Of a DNA stretch of 64,000 bases, positions 16,935-26,326 are shown piece after piece. Source of the stretch: Crossiella sp. CA-258035. Its GTDB lineage: Bacteria > Actinomycetota > Actinomycetes > Mycobacteriales > Pseudonocardiaceae. Position numbers and translations under genes: made by a program. The notes under the pieces are model-generated. The model was not told the origin of the DNA and did not search any database. It was given only the letters and a program-made list of their open reading frames with translations. The stretch spans positions 5,240,001 through 5,304,000 of the forward strand of contig NZ_CP116413.1 in assembly GCF_030064675.1 (NCBI RefSeq). Reading direction: 5' to 3'. The first letter of the stretch is position 1; each line of letters opens with the position of its first letter.

Positions 16935-17700
16935 TCATTGTGTCAAGCAAGAGAACTCGCCAGGTGGGGCCAGGTGGGGGCGGAGGCGGCTGACGATCTT
17001 GGCCGCCTCCTCGCGGGTGATCACGTCCGGGCGGTGGTCCACGCGGAGGGCGAGTTCCGGGCCTTCCTGGCGCGCCACCAGGGACAACGGGTAGTGGGTG
17101 CCGTCGTTGACCCGCACCTCGCGCACCACGACCTCGCCGAGGTGGCTGAGCGCGGCGGGGTCCAGGGGGGTAGTTGTGGAAGACCAGGTGGGCCGCGAAC
17201 AGGTGCCGGTGGCCCAGGTCCCTGGCCGCGGCCGCCATGTCCGGGACCTCTGGGGAGCGGCCGGAGACGGTGGCGCCCAGGAGCAGGTCCTCCGACGCCG
17301 GTGAGTTCGTGCAGGGTCAGGGCCCACGCGGTGCGGACAGGCGCAGGGTGTGCTGGTGCGGCAGCAGGGCCGGGTCCTCGGCCAGGGGTGGGGCGAACAG
17401 GGTGGGTTTGGCGTCGTCCAGGAGCTCGGCCCAGGTGCGGGTGGCGGCGGCGCGGTCCTGGCGGGCGAGCCAGTTCAGGTGGGCGGCGAAACTTGGGGCA
17501 GGCGCCAGCGGCTGGCCCGCGCAGTGGCGAAACAACTCGCCGAAGAGCACCGACAGGGACCAGCCGTCGACCACCGCGTGGTGCAGGCTCAGCAGCAGCA
17601 CGTGCCGTCGCGGGGCCAGGCGCATCAGGTGCGCGCGCAGCAGCGGTGGGCAGGCCGGTGCAAGGCGATCTTGTTTAGGGTGCCGAAGCCGGGCCGTTCG
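16935..17700 (-). pseudogene. Degraded NRPS condensation domain
   Basis: Condensation-domain motifs appear in order but in different frames. First frame: HHAVVDG (the HHxxxDG catalytic motif, near 17600) and FAAHLNWLARQDRAAATRTW. Second frame: LLLGATVSGRSPEVPDM near 17270 and VFHNYP near 17180. Third frame: NDGTHYPLSLVARQ near 17100, then a stop at 16935. HHxxxDG and TVSGR are only about 113 codons apart, against roughly 160-175 in intact domains, so a deletion accompanies at least two frameshifts. It cannot make a working enzyme. It lies about 10 kb from the NRPS-like cluster. Confidence 0.75.
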
Positions 17701-17858
17701 ATCGCCGAGCGCTTGCCCTCGGGCCGCGGCGGCTCGAAGCGCACCGCCCCGCCGGTTGCCCGCGCCGTAGAGGTCGAGGTTGTCGAAACCCCCGGTGTAA
17801 GCGCTGTCCCCGCCGATGTAGTTGAACGGGATGCCCAGCTCCTCTCCGGGTAAGGGCA
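17701..17858 (-). other. Unassigned coding-like stretch upstream of the condensation pseudogene
   Basis: An ATG at 17858 opens a protein-like frame (LPGEELGIPFNYIGGDSAYT, then FDNLDLYGAGNRRGG) that continues sensibly only in a second frame (AVRFEPPRPEGKRSAIERPG, then FGTLNK). This again points to a frameshift near 17750. I do not recognise the family. It may be the 5' remnant of the same broken gene or a separate fragment. Confidence 0.35.
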
Positions 17859-17910
17859 TGCTCGGACCATCAAGGCGTGGCAACCGCTTCGGCAGTCCCG
17901 GAACGAGTGC

Positions 17911-19311
17911 TTGGCGCATTCACAGTGCGGCTGCGACCATCCACTGACACCACATTGCCGCCGAAGGGAAAATCCGGTTCTCGTTCCGCGCCGGAACACC
18001 TGGCTTCCGTCGCTGGTCGCGACGGTGTTCACCACCGCGTACACCCTGTTCGCACTCGGCAGGCACGCCATGCTGCGGACCTACGGTTTTGACCTCGGCA
18101 TCTTCATGCAGGCCGTGCGCAGCTACGCGGAGGGCCGGCTCCCGGTCTCCGACATCCGCGATCCCGGCCTCATCCTCTTCGGCGACCACTTCAGCCCCAT
18201 CATCGCGCTGGTCGCGCCGCTGTTCCGCCTCTTCCCCACCGCGGAGACCCTGCTCGTGGTCCAGGCCGCGCTGTTCGGTCTTTCCGTGTTCACCGTCACC
18301 CGGGTCGCCGAGCGGCTGCTGAGCCCGGTCGCCGGAGTGGTCATCGGAACCAGCTACGGGCTGTCCTGGGGCTTGCAGACGGCATTGGCCTTCGACTTCC
18401 ACGAGATCGCCTTCGCCGTGCCCCTGATCGCCCTGGCCCTGGCCGCCTACCTGTCCGGCCGCTACCGGGGAGCCGTCGCCTGGGCCGCCCCGCTGGTGCT
18501 GGTCAAGGAGGACCTCGGCCTCACCGTCGCCGTGCTCGGCCTGCTCATCGCCACCCGGCCGGGCCACCGCGGGCTCGGCCTGGTCACCGCGGTGGCCGGG
18601 CTGGCGGCCGCGCTGCTCACCGTGTTCGTGCTGATCCCCCAGTTCAGCGTGGACGGCGCCTACCGCTACCTCGGCGCCGGCGGCCTGGCGCCGACCATGG
18701 AGGTCCACCGCGGCGAGCTGTTCGACCCGCGCAAGCTGGAACTGGTGGGCCTGCTGCTCGCGCCCACCCTGTTCCTCGCGCTGCGCTCACCCCTGGTCCT
18801 GCTCGCCCTGCCCACGCTGGCCTGGCGGCTGGTCGGCAGGAACGAGTCGTACTGGCTGCCGGACTTCCACTACGACGCGGTCCTGATGCCCATCCTGTTC
18901 CTCGCCCTCCTCGACGCGGTGGTCCGCCTGCGACCGGCCGTGCACCGGTGGCCTCAGCGGCGCTGGCTCAGCACCGCGGCCTCGGCCGTGCTGCTGGCCA
19001 CCGCGCTCGTGCTGGCCTCGCGGTTCCCGCTGCGCGAGCTGCTGACACCCGGGTTCGGCGCGCAGACCGCGGAGACCGCCGCGGCCCACCGGTTGCTGGA
19101 CCTCATCCCGGACGGGGTGTCGGTCGCGACGGAGAACAACCTCATGCCGCAGCTGGCCGGGCGGACCCGGGTGTGCCCGATCGAGCCCGAGCACCGTCCA
19201 GAGTGGACACTCGCGGAGGTGGGCAGGCAGGACGAGCTGGCGGCGGACATCGCCAATGCGCGATCGGTGCGCTACGACGGCAGGTTCATGCTGATCCAGC
19301 ACCGGCTCTGA
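17911..19311 (+). CDS. DUF2079 multi-pass membrane protein
   Basis: Up to 466 residues. Ten or more hydrophobic segments, with the DUF2079 opening motif TYGFDLGIFMQAVRSYAEG followed by DHFSPIIALVAPLFRLFPTA, and a C-terminal cytoplasmic or outer segment (DLIPDGVSVATENNLMPQLA). The family is related to GT-C glycosyltransferases and PMT/ArnT-like enzymes. The start is uncertain: TTG 17911 is the farthest, while the recognisable protein begins near codon 38 (GTG 18025). No convincing ribosome-binding site is seen. No partner genes. Confidence 0.8.
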   Translation: MAHSQCGCDHPLTPHCRRRENPVLVPRRNTWLPSLVATVFTTAYTLFALGRHAMLRTYGFDLGIFMQAVRSYAEGRLPVSDIRDPGLILFGDHFSPIIALVAPLFRLFPTAETLLVVQAALFGLSVFTVTRVAERLLSPVAGVVIGTSYGLSWGLQTALAFDFHEIAFAVPLIALALAAYLSGRYRGAVAWAAPLVLVKEDLGLTVAVLGLLIATRPGHRGLGLVTAVAGLAAALLTVFVLIPQFSVDGAYRYLGAGGLAPTMEVHRGELFDPRKLELVGLLLAPTLFLALRSPLVLLALPTLAWRLVGRNESYWLPDFHYDAVLMPILFLALLDAVVRLRPAVHRWPQRRWLSTAASAVLLATALVLASRFPLRELLTPGFGAQTAETAAAHRLLDLIPDGVSVATENNLMPQLAGRTRVCPIEPEHRPEWTLAEVGRQDELAADIANARSVRYDGRFMLIQHRL

Positions 19312-19325
19312 CGACACGACCTAGG

Positions 19326-20360
19326 TCAGAGCGAGTTGGTGCGCACGCCCCAGAAACCGGTGTGGGACCGGCCCGGTTCGAGCACGATCAGCCCGTCGCC
19401 GCTGTTGAACGCGTTCGGCGCGGAGGTGACCGGTTCGATGGCGATGCCGCCGCGCGCGGGACGGCCCTGGGCGTAGTCGTCGGAGTAGACCAGCAGGTAC
19501 CGGTGCGAGTCGTCCACCCACAGCTCCACCTCGTGCCCGTCCGGCGCTCGCAGCCGCGCCACCGCGCTGTCCGCGGTGGGCCGCAGCAGGCCGGTGTAGC
19601 AGGCGTCGAGCTTGGCGGGGCCGATCACCTTGGGCGTGCGGAAGTCGAACGGCGTGCCGGCCACCGGCGCGCGGCCGGTGGGGATCATCCGGTCGTTCAT
19701 GACCAGCCTGGTCTCCGCGGCCAGGGTCAGTGTGGCCGGGTCGATGGTGGGGTCGACGCGGAAGTACGGGTGGTAGCCGCTGCTCAACGGCGCGGGCTTG
19801 GCCCCGGCGTTGACCGCGGTGAGGGTGACCCGCAGGCCGGTGCGGCTGAGCAGGTACTCGACCTGGAAGCGCAGCGTGAACGGGTAGCCGTACTGCGGGT
19901 AGAGCACACAGCCCAGCACCAGCCGGTCGCGCTCGCAGCGGAGCGGGCTCCACGGCGAGAAGCTGAGCAGACCGTGGATCGCGCAGTTGTTCCAGTGCTC
20001 GCTGATCGGCGTCTCGTAGGCGGTGCCGCCGAAGGTGTACTTGCCACCGTCGATCCGGTCCACCCAGGGCAGCAGGATCTTGCCGAGGTGGCTGTCCCCC
20101 ATGGAGTCCGGCGGATGGGTCACCAGCACCTCGCGGCCGTCCACCACCCACGACCGCAGCTCCGCGCCCACCTCCGCCACGACCAGGCTCTGCTTGCCCG
20201 AGGAGATCCGGTGCTGCCGGCCGGTGGGCAGCAAGGGTTCCGTCATGGGCTGGAGCCCTCCGGTTGACGCGGAGGCGGCGCTGGCCGGGGCGACCGCGGC
20301 CGTGGCCGCCACCGCGGCTGCGGCGGTGAGTGCGGTGCGGCGGGAGAAAACTCGGGTCAT
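19326..20360 (-). CDS. Tat-exported aldose 1-epimerase family protein
   Basis: 344 residues. The N-terminus MTRVFSRRTALTAAAAVAAT has a twin-arginine motif, hydrophobic core and Ala-rich cleavage region, so it should be exported folded. The epimerase fold shows the conserved His residues in CAIHGLLSFSPW and GYHPYFRVDP and the catalytic Glu in AIEPVTSAPNAFNSGDG. Family members interconvert sugar anomers. Its gene is divergent from another Tat-exported enzyme, the flavin oxidase at 20507, which often oxidises sugars, so the two may work on the same extracellular saccharide (inference). Confidence 0.85.
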   Translation of the reverse strand: MTRVFSRRTALTAAAAVAATAAVAPASAASASTGGLQPMTEPLLPTGRQHRISSGKQSLVVAEVGAELRSWVVDGREVLVTHPPDSMGDSHLGKILLPWVDRIDGGKYTFGGTAYETPISEHWNNCAIHGLLSFSPWSPLRCERDRLVLGCVLYPQYGYPFTLRFQVEYLLSRTGLRVTLTAVNAGAKPAPLSSGYHPYFRVDPTIDPATLTLAAETRLVMNDRMIPTGRAPVAGTPFDFRTPKVIGPAKLDACYTGLLRPTADSAVARLRAPDGHEVELWVDDSHRYLLVYSDDYAQGRPARGGIAIEPVTSAPNAFNSGDGLIVLEPGRSHTGFWGVRTNSL

Positions 20361-20506
20361 GGCAGCTCAATCTCCAGCAATACCGGCGATCCGTCCACTG
20401 TGGTCATCCACCGTGGCCATCCGCGCGAATTCCAGTCACCATGCTCTTGTCCAACGGCAAGCGCTTGCCCCAGGTTCCGGAAACACCGCGGGAAAGGACG
20501 TTCACA

Positions 20507-21910
20507 TTGCGCCGCAGGTCATTTCTCACCGCAGCAGGCCTGGCCACGCTGTCCACCCTCACCGGTATGTCCACAATGGACATTCAGTGGATCAGGCCGG
20601 GCGACGCGGGCTACGCCGAGGCGAAGCTCGGCTACTTCCCGATCTACGACCACCAGCGCCCCAGCGCGATCGCCAAGGTCACCTCGGTGGCCGACGTGCA
20701 GCGGTGCGTCGAGACGGCGCGGCAGACCGGCAGCCGCATCGCCGCCAGGTGCGGCGGGCACAGCTATCCCGGCTACTCCACCGCCGACGGCGCGATCGTC
20801 GTGGACGTCCGCGGCCTCAACCGGATCCAGCTGCACCCCGACGGCACCGTCGACGTGGACGCCGGGGTGCTCCTGATGGACCTCTACCTGGCGCTGGCCG
20901 CGGCCGGGCGGATGCTGCCGGCCGGCACCTGCCCGACGGTGGGCATCGCCGGGCTGACCCTCGGCGGCGGCATCGGCATGACCGGGCGGCAGTTCGGCCT
21001 CACCTGCGACCGGCTGACCAAGCTGGAGATCGTGACCCCGGACGGCGTGCACCGCACCGTGAGCCCGGCCCAGCACCCCGACCTGTTCTGGGCGCTGCGC
21101 GGCGGGGGCGGCGGCAACTTCGGCATCGTCACCCGGTTCACCTTCCGCACCGAGCCCGCACGTGAGCTGACCACCTTCAGCCTCAAGTTCGCCCCCGCGG
21201 CGCTGCCCGCGCTGCTGCACGCCTGGCCGCAGTGGCAGGCGAGCGCGCCGTGGGCGATGACCACCAGCTTCGGCGTCAGCGGCGGCCCGGCCTCCTCGCC
21301 CAGCCTCAACGGGTGTTTCGTGGGCTCCCCGCAGGAGTGCAAGCCGCTGGTCGACGACCTGATCCGCCGGATCGGCTCCCCGCCGACGAGCAGGCGGGAG
21401 ACACCGAAGACCTACCTGGCCGCGATGGAGGAGTACGCCTGGTGCTCCACCGCGGACAACTCCTGCAAGCCGGGCTGGGGCGGCGGCACCGGCGGGCAGA
21501 AGCGCGGTGAGTACGTGGCGACCTCCCGCATGCTGTTCCGCCCGGTCGCCGATCCGGAGGCGCTGGCCGCGGTCTTCCGGAACACCCCGAACTCCTACAA
21601 CATGATCGACTCAGTCGGCGGCGCCATCGCCAAGGGCCCCGCCTCGGCCTACCCGCACCGCCAGGCGATCGCCAGCATCCAGGTCGAGTGCTTCCTCACC
21701 GACGGCGAAGCGGCCGCGCGCCGGGCGATGGGCGCCGCGCGCGACGAGCTGGGCCGGATGTACGGCGAGCACGGCTACGTCAACTACCTCGACCCGCGGA
21801 TGCCGAACTGGCAGCGCGCCTACTACGGCGGCAACCTGTCCCGGCTCCAGTCGGTGGCGCGCCGGTACGACCCGGACCGGGTGTTCGCCTTCCCCCAGGG
21901 GCTGGCCTGA
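20507..21910 (+). CDS. Tat-exported FAD-linked (BBE-type) oxidase
   Basis: 467 residues from TTG 20507, chosen because AAAGGA is at 20493-20498 and the protein then begins with a Tat signal (RRRSFLTAAG). FAD_binding_4 domain: CGGHSYPGYS with H85, expected to carry 8-alpha-histidyl FAD, and GTCPTVGIAGLTLGGG with C142 at the position of the second, 6-S-cysteinyl link of bicovalent oxidases. The C-terminal BBE motif YYGGNLSRLQSVARRYDPDR is intact. Such enzymes oxidise sugars or alkaloids with O2. An ATG at 20441 is an alternative start that would bury the Tat motif. Confidence 0.87.
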   Translation: MRRRSFLTAAGLATLSTLTGMSTMDIQWIRPGDAGYAEAKLGYFPIYDHQRPSAIAKVTSVADVQRCVETARQTGSRIAARCGGHSYPGYSTADGAIVVDVRGLNRIQLHPDGTVDVDAGVLLMDLYLALAAAGRMLPAGTCPTVGIAGLTLGGGIGMTGRQFGLTCDRLTKLEIVTPDGVHRTVSPAQHPDLFWALRGGGGGNFGIVTRFTFRTEPARELTTFSLKFAPAALPALLHAWPQWQASAPWAMTTSFGVSGGPASSPSLNGCFVGSPQECKPLVDDLIRRIGSPPTSRRETPKTYLAAMEEYAWCSTADNSCKPGWGGGTGGQKRGEYVATSRMLFRPVADPEALAAVFRNTPNSYNMIDSVGGAIAKGPASAYPHRQAIASIQVECFLTDGEAAARRAMGAARDELGRMYGEHGYVNYLDPRMPNWQRAYYGGNLSRLQSVARRYDPDRVFAFPQGLA

Positions 21911-21915
21911 GGCGG

Positions 21916-22659
21916 TCACATGGTGATGATGGTGAACACCGCGCCGTGCGGGTCGGTGAGCACCGCGGAGCGCCCGAGCACGGTGTCCGTCGGCGGCCCG
22001 GTGACCCGGCCGCCGAGCTGCTCGGCGCGGTCGGCGGACTCGTCGCAGTCGCGCACGGCGAAGTAGGCCATCCAGTGCGGCGTGGTGACCTCGGGGTGGC
22101 CGGGCCGCATACCGGCCACCGTGCGGCCCTCGAACCGCCACTGCGAGTACTCGACGTCCCCGAGCCGCCGGTCCCTGGCCTCCCAGCCGAACACCTCGCC
22201 GTAGAAGGCCTTGGAACCGTCCGAGTCGCCGGTGGTCAGCTCGTTCCAGCAGAGCGTGCCGGACTCGTTGAACAGCTCGCAGCCGGGCATCTCCCCCGGT
22301 TCCCACACCCCGACCTCGGCCCCGGCCCGGTCGGTGAACACGCCGATCCGCCCGGTGTCAGCCAGGTCACCGGCCGGGAAGAGCACCTGTCCCCCGGCGG
22401 GCTCGACCCTGGCAGTGGTGGCCTCGGCGTCGGCGACCAGCACGAAGGTGCGCCAGGCCGTGCGCTGGCCGGGAGCCAGCAGCTGACCGGCCCCGGCGAC
22501 CGCCTTGCCGCCCTTGGTGAACACGGTGTAGCCGCCGGACTCCTCGGACGCCACCCTGGCGGACCAGTCGAACAGGCCCATGTAGAAGGACCGGGTCCGG
22601 GCGAGGTCCGGGGACCGCACGTCGATCCAGCCCGGGGTGCCCGGTGCCACTGCGCCCAT
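21916..22659 (-). CDS. Two-domain VOC (glyoxalase-like) protein
   Basis: 247 residues from ATG 22659 (CCAGGAGCACAG upstream). Two VOC modules: about 10-125 (GWIDVRSPDLARTRSFYMGL) and about 135-247 (CWNELTTGDSDGSKAFYGEV). This tandem form is frequent in actinobacteria and is usually annotated as glyoxalase/bleomycin-resistance-like; substrate unknown. It ends five bases from the convergent oxidase. Confidence 0.85.
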   Translation of the reverse strand: MGAVAPGTPGWIDVRSPDLARTRSFYMGLFDWSARVASEESGGYTVFTKGGKAVAGAGQLLAPGQRTAWRTFVLVADAEATTARVEPAGGQVLFPAGDLADTGRIGVFTDRAGAEVGVWEPGEMPGCELFNESGTLCWNELTTGDSDGSKAFYGEVFGWEARDRRLGDVEYSQWRFEGRTVAGMRPGHPEVTTPHWMAYFAVRDCDESADRAEQLGGRVTGPPTDTVLGRSAVLTDPHGAVFTIITM

Positions 22660-22768
22660 CTGTGCTCCTGGTGCTCGTGCGTGCTCGTGCTCGGCACATC
22701 TTCTCAGTACGGACCGAGGTCGGTTCGTGACGGGGCGTGAGAAGCGCCCCGGCGCGATCAAGCGTGCC

Positions 22769-23803
22769 TCATCCAGCATGGCCCGGTAGTCGCGGCCGTC
22801 CCCGAACCGCGTCCGCTGTTTGCTGGGTGAGCGTGGCGGCGGTCGCGGCGCGTTTCAGGGTGCTGATCACCGGGGCGGTCTCCAGGTGTTCGATCGCCTC
22901 GATCGTGCCGACTCGTTCGGTCAGGTAGGTGTAGAGCGCGTCGACGTCCCGGCACACGGCCTTGGCGAGCAGGTTGGCCGGTCCGGTGGTGATCGCCACC
23001 AGCGCGACCTCCGGGTGCCGCGCCAGGGCCTGCGCGACGCCCACCAGCCGCGCGGGGCGCACGGACAGCCACAGGACCGCCTCGGCGTGGTACCCGAGCG
23101 CGGTGGCGTCCAGGTCGATGTCCAGGTAGAGGGTGCCGCTGCCGCGCAGCTGGCCGACCCGGCGGCGCACGGTCGGCTCGGACAGGCCGGTGGTCGCGGC
23201 CAGCTCGGCGAAGGTGGCGCGGCCGTCCTGTTGCAGCGCGGTCAGCAGGCCCTCGTCGCCGTGTGTGTCCACTTCGGACGGAGCGGGATCGAGGACCGGG
23301 GTCAGCTGGTCGATCTGCGCCTTGGTGAGCACGTTCGCGCGGCCGTGCCAGCCCACCGGCCCGCCGACGAAGGAGCGCAGCAGGCAGTGCGCGGACACCG
23401 ACACGATCCTGGGTGTCCGCGGAAGCTGTTGCAGCAGCAGGGCTTCCGGCGCCTGCTGGCCCGGCGCGCGGATCACGCAGGCGATCTCGGTGCCGCCCGA
23501 GGTGAGCTGCACCCACGAGGTGTCCGGCCGCCGCGCCAGCGCCCGCGCCACCGCCAGCGCCGCGTCCGGGGTGCAACGCAGCCGCAGGAACCACTCCACC
23601 TGACCGAGGCGGCGGGCGTCGGTCATGCCGACCACCCGGAGCACCCCGCCCGCGCGCAGCTTGCGGTACCGCCTGGCCACGGTCTGCGCGGAGGTGCCCA
23701 GCACCGCCGCGACCTGGTTGAACGGGACCCGGCCGTCGATGTGCAGCGCGTGGACCAGTGCGCGGTCCAGGTCGTCGAGTGTCACATTTCCGATAGTAGA
23801 CAC
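22769..23803 (-). CDS. Lrp/AsnC regulator with duplicated DNA-binding and RAM domains
   Basis: 344 residues made of two homologous halves. First half: helix-turn-helix FNQVAAVLGTSAQTVARRYR followed by a RAM ligand domain; second half: helix-turn-helix FAELAATTGLSEPTVRRRVG followed by a second RAM domain ending near residue 325. Typical Lrp proteins are about 150 residues, so this is an internal duplication seen in actinobacterial Lrp regulators. It is divergent from the MFS transporter at 23878, the likely target. Confidence 0.88.
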   Translation of the reverse strand: MSTIGNVTLDDLDRALVHALHIDGRVPFNQVAAVLGTSAQTVARRYRKLRAGGVLRVVGMTDARRLGQVEWFLRLRCTPDAALAVARALARRPDTSWVQLTSGGTEIACVIRAPGQQAPEALLLQQLPRTPRIVSVSAHCLLRSFVGGPVGWHGRANVLTKAQIDQLTPVLDPAPSEVDTHGDEGLLTALQQDGRATFAELAATTGLSEPTVRRRVGQLRGSGTLYLDIDLDATALGYHAEAVLWLSVRPARLVGVAQALARHPEVALVAITTGPANLLAKAVCRDVDALYTYLTERVGTIEAIEHLETAPVISTLKRAATAATLTQQTADAVRGRPRLPGHAG

Positions 23804-23864
23804 GCGTTGGTGGAGTTAACCGTCAGGTGCGGCCGGATATGCGGTCAGATGAGTCGCAGAAACC

Positions 23865-23878
23865 TAGCTTCGCGTACA
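23865..23878 (+). promoter_or_regulatory. -10 element giving a probable leaderless mRNA for the MFS gene
   Basis: TAGCTT (TANNNT type) at 23865-23870 ends 7 bases before ATG 23878, and no Shine-Dalgarno sequence precedes the start. In actinobacteria this geometry gives transcripts that begin at the start codon. The MFS gene at 58159 has the same layout. Confidence 0.4.
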
Positions 23879-25233
23879 TGGACAGTCAGAACTACCGCTG
23901 GCGGTGGCCCGCGCTGGCCGCGCTGCTGCTCGCCGAGGCGATGAACCTGCTCGACAGCACGGTGATCCCGGTCGCCGCGCCCGCGATCCGCGCGGACCTC
24001 GCGGTGAGCGAGACCGGGTTGCAGTGGCTCACCGCCGGTTACACGCTCCCGTTCGCCCTGCTGCTGATCACCGGTGGCCGGCTCGGCGACATCTTCGGCC
24101 GCAGGCGGGTCTTCGCCGCGGGCGTGCTGGTCTTCGTGCTCAGCTCCGCGCTGTGCGCGGTCGCGCCGAATGTCGCGGTGCTGCTCGCGGCCAGGGCGGT
24201 GCAGGGCGCGAGCGCCGCGGTGATCATCCCGCAGACCTTCGGCCTGATCCGGGCGATGTTCACCGGCGCCGAGGTGGCCAAGGCACTGGGCACGATCGGC
24301 CCGGTGATGGCCCTGTCCGCGCTGTGCGGACCGGTGGCCGGCGGCCTGCTCACCGAGGCGGACCTGTTCGGCCTCGGCTGGCGGCCGGTGTTCCTGGTCA
24401 ACGTTCCGCTCGGCCTGGCCGTGCTGGCCGCCGCACCGCTGATCCGGGAGGACCGCTCCCCCGCCCGGCCGCGGCTGGACGTGAGCGGGACCCTGTTGGC
24501 CTCGCTCGGGATCGGACTGCTGGTGTATCCGCTGGTGGCGGGCGACGGCACCGGGTGGACCTGGCTGAGCCTGGCGCTCGGACTGGCCACGCTGGCCGGG
24601 TTCGGGTGGCACCAGCGCGGCCGGACCGACTCGCTGGTCGAGCCAGGATTGTTCCGCGGCAAGGTGTTCCCCGCCTCGCTGGCCGGTTCGCTGTTGTTCT
24701 TCGCGGTGTTCAACGGCCTGTTGTTCGTGCTCGTGCTGCACCTCCAGCTGCGCATGGGCCAGACCCCCTCCAGCGCGGCGCTGACCCTGTTGCCGTGGTC
24801 GGCCGGGCTCGCGGCCGGCTCGTGGGTCGCGGGCGCGGTGCTGGTGCCGCGGTTCGGGCCGAAGGTGATGCGCGCCGGGCTCGGCCTGGTGCTGGTCGGC
24901 CTTGCCGGGATCGCGGTGTCGGTCACCGTGCTGCCGCTGCTGGTCACCGGGCTCGGCCTTGGCCTGTTCACGGTGCCGTTCTTCGGCAACGCGCTGGCCG
25001 GGGTCGCCCCGCACGAGACCGGCTCGGCCGCCGGGCTGCTGAACGCGGTGCAGCAGCTCGGCGCGACCGTCGGGGTCGCCCTGCTGGGCACGGTGTCCTT
25101 CCGGTTCGGCGCCTTCGGGGCCGTGCTGGTCGCGATCGCGCTGATCGCCGCCGTGCTGGCCCTCACCGTCGCGATGATCCCGGCACGCGACTACCAGGGA
25201 CGCCAGCAGGGCACGCCGCTCACCCGGTCGTAG
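23878..25233 (+). CDS. MFS drug exporter, DHA2 (14-TM) type
   Basis: 451 residues from ATG 23878. About 14 membrane helices; motif A GGRLGDIFGRRR between TM2 and TM3, motif C-like GPVAGGLL in TM5, and LDSTVIPVAAPAI in TM1, all typical of EmrB/QacA drug:proton antiporters. Divergent from the duplicated Lrp regulator, which probably controls it. Its 3' end overlaps the convergent hypothetical gene by 43 bases. Confidence 0.88.
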   Translation: MDSQNYRWRWPALAALLLAEAMNLLDSTVIPVAAPAIRADLAVSETGLQWLTAGYTLPFALLLITGGRLGDIFGRRRVFAAGVLVFVLSSALCAVAPNVAVLLAARAVQGASAAVIIPQTFGLIRAMFTGAEVAKALGTIGPVMALSALCGPVAGGLLTEADLFGLGWRPVFLVNVPLGLAVLAAAPLIREDRSPARPRLDVSGTLLASLGIGLLVYPLVAGDGTGWTWLSLALGLATLAGFGWHQRGRTDSLVEPGLFRGKVFPASLAGSLLFFAVFNGLLFVLVLHLQLRMGQTPSSAALTLLPWSAGLAAGSWVAGAVLVPRFGPKVMRAGLGLVLVGLAGIAVSVTVLPLLVTGLGLGLFTVPFFGNALAGVAPHETGSAAGLLNAVQQLGATVGVALLGTVSFRFGAFGAVLVAIALIAAVLALTVAMIPARDYQGRQQGTPLTRS

Positions 25234-26231
25234 ATCGCGCGCAGCCAGGGTTCGCGCACAGCGGGCAGCCGGGCCAGCGTGCGCAGGAACACGCGCGTGT
25301 CCGGTAGGAAGAACGAGTACGGCAGTCGCGGTGGCTCCGCCTCGGGGAGGTCCCCCTTGATCGTGGGCACCAGCGGCCGGTTCTGCTGGAACGCCAGGTG
25401 GATCCACACATCGGCGGCCAGTGGCACGAGGGTGGCCTCGCCGGGCGGCGACCAGGTTTCACCGGTCTGGGGATGGCGCGGGACCAGGACGAGGTCGGCG
25501 TCCGGGGCGGGCAGGCCCGGTCCGGCCAGCGCCAGCGTCTTCTCCGGTGAGCCCGGCAGCAACACGGTGAGCACCCGGCCGAGGGTGTCCGCGAGCAGGC
25601 CCTCCGGCACGCCCACCGGGGCACCGGCGCAGGCGGCCAGCAGGTGGGCCAGTGTCACGCCCAGCTCCGCCTCCCAGCGCCGGTCCCACATCCCGGACGG
25701 CTCGACCGGCGGAATGCCTTCGCGCTCGCGGAGCAGGGTCGGCCAGTCCGCGGGCGGCTCGGCGGGGCCGGGCGCGGGCAGGCGGCGCACCGCGTCCGGG
25801 ACCAGCCAGACCACCTGCCAGTACGAGCAGTCGTCGATGCGGGTCGCCACCGGCCGGTGGCATCCGGCGCAGAACAGGTTCGGGCCGTCGCGGCCGTCCT
25901 GGCCGCAGCAGGCGTCACCGGAAGGTTCGGGGACCAGCACGGTGTTCCGGGTGTCGCCCGGGGCCAGGCCGATCGTGCCCGGCACGCCGAAGGACAGGCT
26001 GTACACGGGCGCGAACACACCGCGGGCAGCGGCTTCGGCCGCGCCGACCTCGGCCCAGCGACGCCACGGTGGGCCGCTGGGTTCTGGGTCGACGACGTAG
26101 GTTCCGGCTTCCAGCAGGGCCGGCAGGGGCACACCGTTTCCCCACACCTGATGGGTGTGGCCGGGCAGCGCCACCTGGGTCACCTCAGTGGTGAGCGGGG
26201 TGTCGCAGCCTGCGCAGGCGAACAGCTCCAC
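25191..26231 (-). CDS. Hypothetical protein with two zinc-ribbon-like CxxC pairs
   Basis: 346 residues, GTG start at 26231. The N-terminus begins VELFACAGCDTPLT, and a second cysteine cluster (DACCGQDG, then LFCAGCHRPVATRID) lies about 100 residues later, resembling split zinc ribbons. The rest is Pro/Leu-rich without a recognised domain. It is a known but uncharacterised type of actinobacterial protein to my recollection; function unknown. Confidence 0.65.
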   Translation of the reverse strand: MELFACAGCDTPLTTEVTQVALPGHTHQVWGNGVPLPALLEAGTYVVDPEPSGPPWRRWAEVGAAEAAARGVFAPVYSLSFGVPGTIGLAPGDTRNTVLVPEPSGDACCGQDGRDGPNLFCAGCHRPVATRIDDCSYWQVVWLVPDAVRRLPAPGPAEPPADWPTLLREREGIPPVEPSGMWDRRWEAELGVTLAHLLAACAGAPVGVPEGLLADTLGRVLTVLLPGSPEKTLALAGPGLPAPDADLVLVPRHPQTGETWSPPGEATLVPLAADVWIHLAFQQNRPLVPTIKGDLPEAEPPRLPYSFFLPDTRVFLRTLARLPAVREPWLRAIYDRVSGVPCWRPW

Positions 26232-26326
26232 GGTGCGGAGTCTGGCATGGGGCGGCCGGGCGTGGGTGCACAATGGACGATGCCCGAGCAGCACCCGTCA
26301 GCCCGCGCACGGAAGAATGCGTCTCC

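Noticed and set aside
17701-17858. Possible transposase fragment upstream of the condensation relic
   Set aside because: No DDE motif, terminal repeats or target duplication could be seen; left as unassigned.
23845-25407. 520-codon minus-strand open frame opposite the MFS gene
   Set aside because: Gln/Arg/Ala-rich shadow; the plus strand shows clear MFS motifs.
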